From Endozoicomonas elysicola (GTDB lineage Bacteria; Pseudomonadota; Gammaproteobacteria; Pseudomonadales; Endozoicomonadaceae), in assembly GCF_000710775.1 (NCBI RefSeq), contig NZ_JOJP01000001.1, positions 3,694,780-3,758,779 of the forward strand: a stretch of 64,000 nt of DNA. Reading direction: 5' to 3'. The position numbers were made by a program, and so were the translations under genes. The notes under the pieces were generated by a model. That model made no database searches, was not told the origin of the DNA, and saw nothing but the letters and a program-made list of their open reading frames with translations. Below, in pieces: positions 58,073-64,000 of the stretch; position 1 is the stretch's first letter; the number at the start of each line of letters is the position of its first letter.

Positions 58073-58123
58073 GCTTAACGCCTAAATCAGGTGCGCCGTA
58101 GGCGTCACCTGGATTTACTTGTT
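58073..58123 (-). other. attC site 3, split by an IS element
   Basis: Plus-strand arms AAATCAGGTG and CACCTGGATTT differ by one extrahelical G, with R' at GCTTAACGCC (58073-58082). The right core ends at GTT 58123, where the IS begins. The missing AGGC lies beyond the IS at 59637-59640. The joined site would read GTTAGGC, a perfect GTTRRRY core. Confidence 0.85.
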
Positions 58124-58414
58124 GATATGACTCCCGCAGTCAAGCAGGTTGTTTGAACTTAATAATAAACTCGTTATAGAACCTGTTCTGATACTGGAAC
58201 CTGAATCAACGACGGCTGGCAAGCTGATATACGTGGGCTGGGTACCACTTTTCATGTATCCGTCGTGTGAGCCTGCCTCTCTCTAGGATCGAGGGCTCGG
58301 CAGTTAACTGCCTTACCTCCTAACAAGACCGAGGGCCACTCACCGGCCGGGGTTGCAATATCAGAACAGGTAAACCTCCAGAACTTTGCAGAAGAATCTT
58401 CTTTTACTTCACGT
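58124..58414 (-). ncRNA. Candidate guide (bridge/seek) RNA region of the IS1111 element
   Basis: This 290-bp non-coding segment lies downstream of the transposase, where IS1111-group elements encode their guide RNA. I infer the location from family knowledge; I did not derive the fold or exact ends. Confidence 0.45.
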
Positions 58415-59527
58415 CTACGCCGACTGCTCCGATTCAATCAGCCCTTTATTCACAATCTCCCACATAAAGGTCGAGAGTTCTCTTGCTATGGCGACAACGA
58501 CAATATTCTTGTTTTTAAAGCGGGCTGTCAGGCTTCGATATCTTTTGCATAATCTCAACTGGGCTCGCCAGGCAATTTCTCTGACCGGCTTTGGCAGATC
58601 TTCCTGCCGGAGCATCAGATCTCTCGTCAGCTTCTCCGGATGCCGGTAACTCCAGGCGGATTCAACCAATGCTTTTCGCGCATGACTATTACCGCACTTG
58701 GTAATCGTACCTTGCCGCTTTTTACCGCCACTGGAGTTTTCCGAAGGAACCAGGCCAAGCCATGAGAAGAGCTGTTGAGGATTGGCAAATCGTTTAAAGT
58801 CGATGATTTCAGCGACCATGGTCATGGCCGTGATCTGGCGCACACCTTTTAAGGACTGTAATGCCTGAACAACCGGATAACGTCCCCATTCAGGCAGATA
58901 TTCATCAATCTGCTTCTCCATGTACTCCAGCTGATTTTGTCGATCTTCCACCGCATCCATATACTGCTTCAGCACCACATTCTGAGCCGTAGTGTCAAAG
59001 ACCCGCTCAGATAACCAGTGCCAATGTTGACGACTCCAACGCTTACCGTGATAAACCTGATCATGTCGCAGCAGGAAACTGTTCAACCGTTGTTTTGCGG
59101 ACTTCAGATCATTGACCATATCAGTACGGGCACGGATCAAATCCCGCATGGATTCATCTTCAGTGCTCGGAACATAGACTTCACTCAAGTTGGCATTTTT
59201 GAGCGCTGTAGCAATTGTTCTTGCATCACGGCGATCTGTCTTGACTTTATCTTTGGGTAGCTTTGATGGTGCAGCGACAATACATTGAAAACCTTTACCA
59301 GTCAGGTATCGATAAAGCCAGTAACCACAAGGGCCTGCCTCATAGGCAAAGAAGAGTGTTGAGGCTTTACTCTGCAAACGTCTGATCATGCGATCAATAT
59401 CACGATGCAGAGTACCTATGGTGCCGAAATCTTGAACACAGTCTTCACGTTGGCTGCCTATGTATGCGACAGCGATAGATTGTTTGTGAGTGTCCAATCC
59501 GACAAAAAGGGTGCTATCTTTACTCAT
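58415..59527 (-). CDS. IS110-family (IS1111 group) transposase
   Basis: 370 residues. The N-terminal DEDD RuvC-like domain starts with FVGLDTHKQ (Asp12), has Glu63 in AYEAGPCGYW and Asp98/Asp101 in KTDRRDA. The C-terminal Transposase_20 domain contains LKGVRQITAMTM, the WLGLVPSENSSGG segment with the candidate catalytic serine, and KCGNSHARKALVE. These enzymes use an RNA guide and leave no target duplication. An 11-bp inverted repeat (59530-59540 and 59595-59605) lies just upstream of the start. The frame is intact, so the element may be active. Confidence 0.93.
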   Translation of the reverse strand: MSKDSTLFVGLDTHKQSIAVAYIGSQREDCVQDFGTIGTLHRDIDRMIRRLQSKASTLFFAYEAGPCGYWLYRYLTGKGFQCIVAAPSKLPKDKVKTDRRDARTIATALKNANLSEVYVPSTEDESMRDLIRARTDMVNDLKSAKQRLNSFLLRHDQVYHGKRWSRQHWHWLSERVFDTTAQNVVLKQYMDAVEDRQNQLEYMEKQIDEYLPEWGRYPVVQALQSLKGVRQITAMTMVAEIIDFKRFANPQQLFSWLGLVPSENSSGGKKRQGTITKCGNSHARKALVESAWSYRHPEKLTRDLMLRQEDLPKPVREIAWRAQLRLCKRYRSLTARFKNKNIVVVAIARELSTFMWEIVNKGLIESEQSA

Positions 59528-59644
59528 CGCTGGCCTCCGATCACTCTTCAGGCTTGCCTGATGCGGCTCTGGTAAAAGCTAGCCCGCGTTTTATTCGGAG
59601 GCCAGTTTTTACCGTTCAGCGGGAGTCATTGTGTCTAGGCGTAT

Positions 59645-60283
59645 TCATGGGCATACGGTAAATTCTTTAGATATATGATTATCTCCATCTCTATATCTCA
59701 TAATTTCTTGCACAATACCTAATGGACTAGGTGGAAGTGGATTCAAATAGACATTAGCCTTTGATTCATAGTCACCATCCAAACCTGTATAATGAAATGA
59801 TTTTTCTGGCACTGGATTTATAGATTCACCAGTTACTTCATTCCATATTTCTGAAGCATATGATGCACAATTATAATACCCTGTCCACTGGTAATTCTCA
59901 CGCTTATGAATTGCTTTATTTAACTTGTTAAATTGATCTAAATTAATTTCTTTAGATCTTATTAGACCGGTTCTATATTTTTGTTCTTTATTTATCGTTG
60001 TGCCTTCGCCGAACAACCCATAAGTTGTACAAGAATCAGAAGTCCTTAAAGATATCCAAGCATGACCGGCACTGACGGACTCCGCTTCAGATAAAATACT
60101 TAGTAACTTGCTCTCACCAGCAAGTTTTGTAACACTTTTTAAACTTCTTAGTAATGTAGGTGCTGCTGTTTCCTGACTTATATTTGCATGGATGGTCAGA
60201 ACATATTTTTTGTTAAGATCGTTTCCCTGAGCATTTCCGAAAGAGAATAAACCAACAATGAATAAAGTCAGTAACTTATCCAA
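59645..60283 (-). CDS. Secreted amidase-like protein of permuted papain/NlpC type (cassette gene)
   Basis: 212 residues. A signal peptide (LLTLFIVGLFSFGNAQG) is followed by a region with His74 in SAGHAWISLR, and later Cys139 in YYNCASYASEIWNEVTGE. Histidine before cysteine is the order of circularly permuted NlpC/P60-like and related papain-fold enzymes, which cut peptides, amides or thioesters. The assignment rests on these two motifs only. AT-rich base use differs from the core genes. The stop lies 9 bp before the joined attC core, so the gene fits as an integron cassette read away from attI. Periplasmic or extracellular action is inferred. Confidence 0.75.
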   Translation of the reverse strand: MDKLLTLFIVGLFSFGNAQGNDLNKKYVLTIHANISQETAAPTLLRSLKSVTKLAGESKLLSILSEAESVSAGHAWISLRTSDSCTTYGLFGEGTTINKEQKYRTGLIRSKEINLDQFNKLNKAIHKRENYQWTGYYNCASYASEIWNEVTGESINPVPEKSFHYTGLDGDYESKANVYLNPLPPSPLGIVQEIMRYRDGDNHISKEFTVCP

Positions 60284-60320
60284 AACAAATCCTTTATAGA
60301 TGCTATGTGATGCTTAATAG

Positions 60321-60412
60321 TGCGACGCCTAACGCTTGGTTCAGCCGCGGCCGAAGGCGGTCGGGTGGAGGGGCGCAGCCCCGGAACGAACTGGAACCAT
60401 TTGTTATGTGCG
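60321..60412 (-). other. attC site 2
   Basis: Plus strand GCCTAACGC at 60327-60335 and TTGTTATGTGCG at 60401-60412 are the outer cores. The arms CTTGGTTCAG and CTGGAACCA pair with one extrahelical G. The interior is G+C-rich with a GGGGCGCAGCCCC stem. It separates the amidase-like cassette from the HTH cassette. Confidence 0.85.
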
Positions 60413-60437
60413 GGTTGGCACGTACTACTAAAGTTAA

Positions 60438-60505
60438 GTTAACTATTTTCTTTGAAAAGTTAACCATTAGCAACTAATGTTACCTTAACTAAAATAAAAG
60501 TTAAG
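60438..60505 (+). promoter_or_regulatory. Promoter of the HTH gene flanked by two operator palindromes
   Basis: Operator 1 is GTTAACT (60438-60444) with AGTTAAC (60458-60464). Operator 2 is CTTAACT (60484-60490) with AGTTAAG (60499-60505). TTAGCA (60467-60472) and TAAAAT (60490-60495), 17 bp apart, make a plausible -35/-10 pair, with the -10 inside operator 2. The layout suggests autorepression by the HTH protein that follows. Confidence 0.6.
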
Positions 60506-60519
60506 TAAATGAGGTTGCT

Positions 60520-61464
60520 ATGAATTTTAATCTAATAGAATATGTCTTAAAAAACAACAAGATAAACCAGAAAGAACTGGCCGAGAAGTTAGATGTGAGT
60601 AGAGCACAGATTTCTAAATGGAAGTCTGGCGATTCAATACCTCATGATAGAGAACAAGAACTTATCAAACTTGCTGGCTTATTCGGTTTTGACCCAGAAT
60701 GGGCAGCTTTTGTAAAAACTGAAGACAATGGTAATGACTGGTTAGAATACATTCGATTCATGAATGACTGTTCACTGGGTAGAAGTAAAGCATGGCAATT
60801 TGATGAATCACCTGAAATATATTTTCCCTCTGTACTTTTAATGCTTGCTAAATTTTCTTGTAGCATTCCTGATAAAGCACCTTGTGCTAATGAACTTAAA
60901 AATGAAGATTATGAATATACAAAATTCGATGAATTGATTATCGATTTTCTAGAAAGCTATGGTCCTCTGTCTGAGTGGTGTAGCCTATATCTCGCATTTG
61001 ATAACGATGAATTATTTGAATTTCAGGGTGAACTAGAAGCCTGTGCTGTTGATTTAGCACTATCATATGTCAAGGAAGAGCTGCTACATGAAAATGGCTT
61101 AAATATTTCAACATTAGAACAGCATTTTTTGTCAAGCAAAAAGTATATTAGAAAAACACTGTCTTTGATGTGTAGAAAAATGAATAAACTTAAAGTACCT
61201 TTTGAAAGAGATTATTTTGAATATATTAATGAGCATCCTTTCACGATAGAAGATTTTCTAATTGAATCAAGCATCAGTAAAAAAAGTGTTGAAAGCTTTT
61301 TTACTTACCATGAAAAACTAGTTTTACACGAGACTAGAAGACAATCAGAGTTGCTAGAAGAGCTTCATGTCAAAATAGACAGTTTGCTTTCAGAAGGAGA
61401 TAAAGAGTACTTCTCATCAGTTCTTGAGAACTGTCCCCCTTCTGCAAATAAGCATCAACGTTGA
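60520..61464 (+). CDS. XRE-type HTH protein with a long unknown C-terminal region, counter-oriented cassette gene
   Basis: 314 residues. Residues about 4-55 are a Cro/C1-type helix-turn-helix (NQKELAEKLDVSRAQISKWKSGDSIP). The remaining 260 residues are mostly helical-looking and acidic, with no family I can name. GAGG lies 5 nt before the ATG. It lies on the strand opposite to the other cassettes and has its own operator-flanked promoter, so it does not depend on the integron promoter. G+C is low. A solitary regulator or a single-gene stress or defence module are both possible; there is no second gene in this cassette to act as toxin or antitoxin. Confidence 0.8.
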   Translation: MNFNLIEYVLKNNKINQKELAEKLDVSRAQISKWKSGDSIPHDREQELIKLAGLFGFDPEWAAFVKTEDNGNDWLEYIRFMNDCSLGRSKAWQFDESPEIYFPSVLLMLAKFSCSIPDKAPCANELKNEDYEYTKFDELIIDFLESYGPLSEWCSLYLAFDNDELFEFQGELEACAVDLALSYVKEELLHENGLNISTLEQHFLSSKKYIRKTLSLMCRKMNKLKVPFERDYFEYINEHPFTIEDFLIESSISKKSVESFFTYHEKLVLHETRRQSELLEELHVKIDSLLSEGDKEYFSSVLENCPPSANKHQR

Positions 61465-61468
61465 GTGA

Positions 61469-61528
61469 GCACATAACGCCTAAATCAGGTGCGCCGTAGG
61501 CGTCACTTGGATTTACTTGTTATGTGCG
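61469..61528 (-). other. attC site 1
   Basis: A 60-bp site with outer cores GCACATAACGCC (61469-61480) and TTGTTATGTGCG (61517-61528), arms AAATCAGGTG and CACTTGGATTT with one extrahelical G, and a central GCGCCGTAGGCGT stem. It is nearly identical to attC site 3. Confidence 0.9.
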
Positions 61529-61533
61529 TTTAC

Positions 61534-62112
61534 TCAGTACTTTACTTCTTTAATACCCAAACTTTTGCTCTTTGAGTAGTAATTTACCTTCACGTCAAAG
61601 AGGTCGGTTATTTTTTCTAGAATTTGTTTTATCTCTTTGCGCTTCATGGCGTTCTCATTGTCGTTAAACATCAGATGGTAAAACGATGACCAGAATATTG
61701 TTGCATCTGAAAATGAGACAGGCTCTGATGGGCCGATGACAGAAAAGCACTCACTATCGCCAATAAGTGCTCCTGCCAAATCAGCATTCACCATCTCGCA
61801 AGCTGAGATGAAAACTCGTTTTTTGTCTAAGCAAGGTGAAAGCATGGTGTTTAGCTCTTCAAAAGAAACTGAGTCTAAAGTTGTTTCTAGTGAGTTAGGA
61901 CTACCATGACATGAAATATGTAAATACCGATAATCACTTTCATCAAATTTATCGATGATTTCATCAAGTTCCTGTTTTGTCCTTATATAATAATATTCTG
62001 ATGCAATACCATTAAGTTTAAGAATTTGAGAAAGAACTTTGCCTTCAAATCTGTCGGATTTTTCATCGTCAAAATCAAGACTTTCAATTATAAAAACGTT
62101 TGGTTTGGACAC
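61534..62112 (-). CDS. Stand-alone CHAT/caspase-like cysteine peptidase, first integron cassette
   Basis: 192 residues. RYLHISCHGS places the catalytic histidine at residue 69, and RVFISACEM places the cysteine at residue 105. The late block VIGPSEPVSFSDATIFWSSFYHLMF matches the usual end of CHAT domains. CHAT proteins are caspase-fold peptidases used in programmed cell death and anti-phage systems, normally joined to TPR or other sensor domains or paired with a substrate gene. Here the protein is almost only the catalytic domain. GTG 62112 has AGGA 6 nt upstream. The gene sits next to attI in the standard orientation, the best-expressed cassette position. Partner and substrate are not visible. 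Confidence 0.82.
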   Translation of the reverse strand: MSKPNVFIIESLDFDDEKSDRFEGKVLSQILKLNGIASEYYYIRTKQELDEIIDKFDESDYRYLHISCHGSPNSLETTLDSVSFEELNTMLSPCLDKKRVFISACEMVNADLAGALIGDSECFSVIGPSEPVSFSDATIFWSSFYHLMFNDNENAMKRKEIKQILEKITDLFDVKVNYYSKSKSLGIKEVKY

Positions 62113-62125
62113 AATATTTCCTTTA

Positions 62126-62205
62126 GCACATAACAGCTATTAGACCTCAACTGAGTAATATTGGTTATTGAACTCAGTTAAGAGATATTACCCAATGGCC
62201 TTTCT
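62126..62205 (-). other. attI-like recombination site
   Basis: The core GCACATAAC at 62126-62134 (minus strand GTTATGTGC) marks the junction of attI with cassette 1 and has the same sequence as the attC outer cores. Beyond it AACTGAGT and ACTCAGTT, then TAATATTGG and ATATTACCCAATGG, form inverted repeats that could bind the integrase. Confidence 0.6.
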
Positions 62206-62347
62206 TATGTACTCACATGAGTTATATTATCTGGACATTGAAATTCGTTTAACCCATTGAATATTAATAACAAACACTTCATCTCCAATCAGCCCTCTCA
62301 ATATTTCTCACATAAGATATTTGCATTATCTCAATATTCGCCAAAAA

Positions 62348-62367
62348 TACTGTATAAAAAAACAGTA
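62348..62367 (+). promoter_or_regulatory. LexA box of intI
   Basis: TACTGTATAAAAAAACAGTA matches the SOS consensus CTG-N10-CAG with extended flanks, 15 bp before the intI start. Integron integrases are commonly repressed by LexA, so recombination is probably induced by DNA damage. Confidence 0.9.
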
Positions 62368-62381
62368 TCAAGGATATCCAT

Positions 62382-63407
62382 ATGCCTTCCAACTTTATGA
62401 AAAAAGTGCGCGATACATTGCGTGTCAGGCGTTACAGTTACCGAACAGAACAGGCGTATTGCTATTGGATTCGTTATTTTATTCGCTACCACCAGTTAAA
62501 ATATCCAGGTGATCTCACTCCAGATCACGTCATCCAGTTTCTTACTTATCTGGCGGTCCAAAAACAAGTTTCAGCATCAACGCAAAATCAGGCACTCAAT
62601 GCCCTTAACTTTTTATATACACAAGTGCTACAACAACCTTTGGGAGATGTCACCAAAGCCACTCGCGCCAGAAAGCCACCCAAAATCCCTGTGGTCTTTG
62701 AACGTGATGAAATCCAAAACATTTTTCAGGTCATTAATCCACATTATCTTTTACCAGTGAAATTACTGTATGGCTCTGGACTGCGATTATCTGAATGCCT
62801 GAGACTGAGAATTAAAGATATCGATTTCCATAGACAGATAATCATTGTGCGATCCGGCAAAGGAGGGAAAGACCGAGTGACGATGTTACCTGCCGGTTTA
62901 ATAAACGGTATCAAGTGCCGTATTAATCAGGTCAGACATTACCATCAGGCCGATTTGGATGCTGGATTTGGTGAAGTCTGGATGCCAGATGCCCTGGCTC
63001 GCAAATACCCTAAAGAGGCATTCAGCCTTCACTGGCAGTATCTTTTTGCTTCTTATAAACGATCCATAGAACCCTACTCTGGTAAAGAAATGCGCCATCA
63101 TATGGATGACAGCACCTTACAAAGGGCAGTAAAACAGGCTATTGCAAAAGCAGGAATCCATAAAAAAGGCAGTTGCCATACTTTCCGGCATTCATTTGCT
63201 ACCCACCTTTTGGATGATGGGTATGACATCCGAACCGTGCAGGAGCTGCTGGGCCATAAGGATATCAAGACAACCCAGATTTATACGCACGTACTCAACC
63301 GTGGTGGGAATGCGACCAGGAGCCCATTAGACAGGCTGATACTCAATGCGACCAAAAACAACGCTACCGCCCCTTCAGCCAGCTTCAGAAGTACTCAGGA
63401 GGGTTAG
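62382..63407 (+). CDS. intI: Integron integrase IntI (tyrosine recombinase)
   Basis: 341 residues, within the normal range. The catalytic set is complete: Arg135 in GSGLRLSE, Lys160 in the RSGKGGKDR hairpin, His266 and Arg269 in SCHTFRHSFATH, His292 in LLGHKD and Tyr301 in TTQIYTHV. The region about 199-222 (VWMPDALARKYPKEAFSLHW) is the extra segment that separates IntI from XerC/D. The ending VLNRGGNATRSPLDRL is also typical. It carries out attI x attC and attC x attC recombination. AAGGAT precedes the ATG and the LexA box lies just upstream. It is divergent from the cassettes and intact. Confidence 0.96.
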   Translation: MPSNFMKKVRDTLRVRRYSYRTEQAYCYWIRYFIRYHQLKYPGDLTPDHVIQFLTYLAVQKQVSASTQNQALNALNFLYTQVLQQPLGDVTKATRARKPPKIPVVFERDEIQNIFQVINPHYLLPVKLLYGSGLRLSECLRLRIKDIDFHRQIIIVRSGKGGKDRVTMLPAGLINGIKCRINQVRHYHQADLDAGFGEVWMPDALARKYPKEAFSLHWQYLFASYKRSIEPYSGKEMRHHMDDSTLQRAVKQAIAKAGIHKKGSCHTFRHSFATHLLDDGYDIRTVQELLGHKDIKTTQIYTHVLNRGGNATRSPLDRLILNATKNNATAPSASFRSTQEG

Positions 63408-63503
63408 ATGTTGAACGACTATTTATGTCTATTTTCATCGCGCAAAATAGTACTATAGAGCCATTACAATTTATAGGTGTTTTACCTATTCTTCTGTCTG
63501 CCA

Positions 63504-63536
63504 TAAAAAAATGGCAGCTTACAATAAGCTGCCATT
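63504..63536 (-). terminator. Terminator of the fumarase gene
   Basis: AATGGCAGCTT (63510-63520) pairs with AAGCTGCCATT (63526-63536). On the minus strand the stem is followed by TTTTTTT. It lies 57 bp after the fumarase stop and also screens the integron from that gene. Confidence 0.85.
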
Positions 63537-63592
63537 GTCTTAAGCGTGCTTTTCTGCCCTACTGTTTTTTACCGCAGAGCTAACCGTGTGGC

Positions 63593-64000
63593 TTATTTAA
63601 TCTCCAGCACCTGCTCTTCGATCTTCTTCTTCCAGATCTGTGGACCAGTCTGGTGTACCGACTCACCACGACTGTCTACGGCCACGGTTACCGGCATGTC
63701 TTCCACTTCAAACTCATAGATGGCTTCCATCCCCAGTTCCGGGAAGGCCAGTACTTCTGCCTTTTTCACCGCCTGGGAGACCAGGTAAGCGGCGCCACCC
63801 ACAGCAATCAGGTAGACGGACTCATTGTCCTTGATCGCTTCAATGGCTGCCGGGCCACGTTCTGCCTTACCGATCATACCGGCAAGACCGGTGGTTTCCA
63901 GCATGGTGCGGGTAAACTTGTCCATACGGGTTGAAGTAGTTGGGCCAGCTGGGCCTACGGCTTCATCACGCACAGGGTCAACAGGGCCAACGTAGTAGAT
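63593..64000 (-). CDS. fumA: Class I fumarate hydratase, C-terminal part (5' end outside window)
   Basis: The frame is open to the window edge, so only about 135 C-terminal residues are seen. The segment YYVGPVDPVRDEAVGPAGPT, then MIGKAERGP, the VGGAAYLVSQAVKKAEVLAF block and ELGMEAIYEFEVEDMPVTVAVD match the beta domain of FumA/FumB type enzymes. These [4Fe-4S] enzymes interconvert fumarate and malate in the tricarboxylic acid cycle. The iron-sulfur domain lies outside the window. FumA and FumB cannot be told apart from this part. Confidence 0.93.
   Translation of the reverse strand: MYYVGPVDPVRDEAVGPAGPTTSTRMDKFTRTMLETTGLAGMIGKAERGPAAIEAIKDNESVYLIAVGGAAYLVSQAVKKAEVLAFPELGMEAIYEFEVEDMPVTVAVDSRGESVHQTGPQIWKKKIEEQVLEIK

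Larger units (their letters stand above)
58124..59636 (-). mobile_element. IS1111-group (IS110 family) element inserted in attC
   Basis: Subterminal inverted repeats ATGACTCCCGC (58127-58137) and GCGGGAGTCAT (59619-59629) lie 3 bp and 7 bp from the inferred ends, matching the IS1111 pattern. The 1513-bp element has no target duplication and excision in silico restores a consensus attC core. Members of the IS1111-attC group are known to target such sites. Confidence 0.88.
55120..63407 (-). mobile_element. Chromosomal integron: intI, attI and leftward cassette array
   Basis: The unit consists of a SOS-boxed integron integrase gene at the right end, an attI-like junction, and cassettes running leftward bounded by attC sites at 61469-61528, 60321-60412 and 58073-58123. 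A half attC lies at the far end. All three full sites show an unpaired G on the plus strand relative to their arms, which makes the plus strand the recombinogenic bottom strand. This fits an array oriented away from attI. An IS1111-group element and a RAYT unit have invaded it. Confidence 0.85.

Noticed and set aside
60520-61464. Toxin-antitoxin pair in the HTH cassette
   Set aside because: Only one gene fits between the two attC sites and it is far longer than an antitoxin. No second frame with a ribosome site was found.

Overview
The window reads as chromosome of a gammaproteobacterium, most likely an Endozoicomonas-type member of the Oceanospirillales. That is inference from gene order and protein resemblance, not a database result. 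Supporting signs are the lptF/lptG genes divergent from pepA-holC-valS, base composition near 50% G+C in the core genes, a giant type I-secreted adhesin, an ERIC-like repeat and several mobile-DNA scars.

Region 1 (1-22.5 kb) is the 3' part of one enormous gene: more than 7,480 residues of VCBS, cadherin-like, LamG, PA14-like, lectin-like and bacterial Ig-like modules, ending in a type I secretion target domain. Region 2 (22.6-30.2 kb) is housekeeping and transport: gcvT, an NhaC-type antiporter, a YjiH-type membrane protein, an isochorismatase-fold hydrolase, a YfcZ-family protein and dcuA, followed by a structured non-coding block with a 151-bp MITE-like element. Region 3 (30.2-42.2 kb) has an acidic exported protein of unknown function, an RDD protein, lptG/lptF, the ERIC-like element, pepA, holC, an intruding unknown gene on the opposite strand, and valS. 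Region 4 (42.2-54.8 kb) is a run of small metabolic genes: emrD, a LysR regulator divergent from an oxidoreductase/monooxygenase/SDR operon, hydrolases, a thioesterase, methyltransferases (one frameshifted), an outer membrane barrel, a GNAT enzyme, and a Rho paralogue with no RNA-binding domain.

Region 5 (about 55.1-63.4 kb) is a chromosomal integron. The integrase gene intI reads rightward and is preceded by a near-perfect LexA box. An attI-like junction and three clear attC sites run leftward. From intI outward the cassettes carry a stand-alone CHAT/caspase-like protein, a counter-oriented HTH regulator with its own operator-flanked promoter, and a secreted papain-fold amidase-like protein. 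The attC of the third is split by an IS1111-group element, and removing 58124-59636 restores a consensus core site. Further out are a RAYT transposase with an in-frame stop inside a 1.28-kb inverted-repeat unit, a small membrane protein, ynfA and a glyoxalase-fold gene. The array ends in half an attC abutting what looks like an insertion-sequence end. The window closes in the 3' part of a class I fumarase gene.

The most promising candidates for undescribed biology are the CHAT cassette, the truncated Rho paralogue, the attC-targeting IS with its probable guide RNA region, and the unknown gene wedged between holC and valS. No tRNA, rRNA or CRISPR array was recognised.
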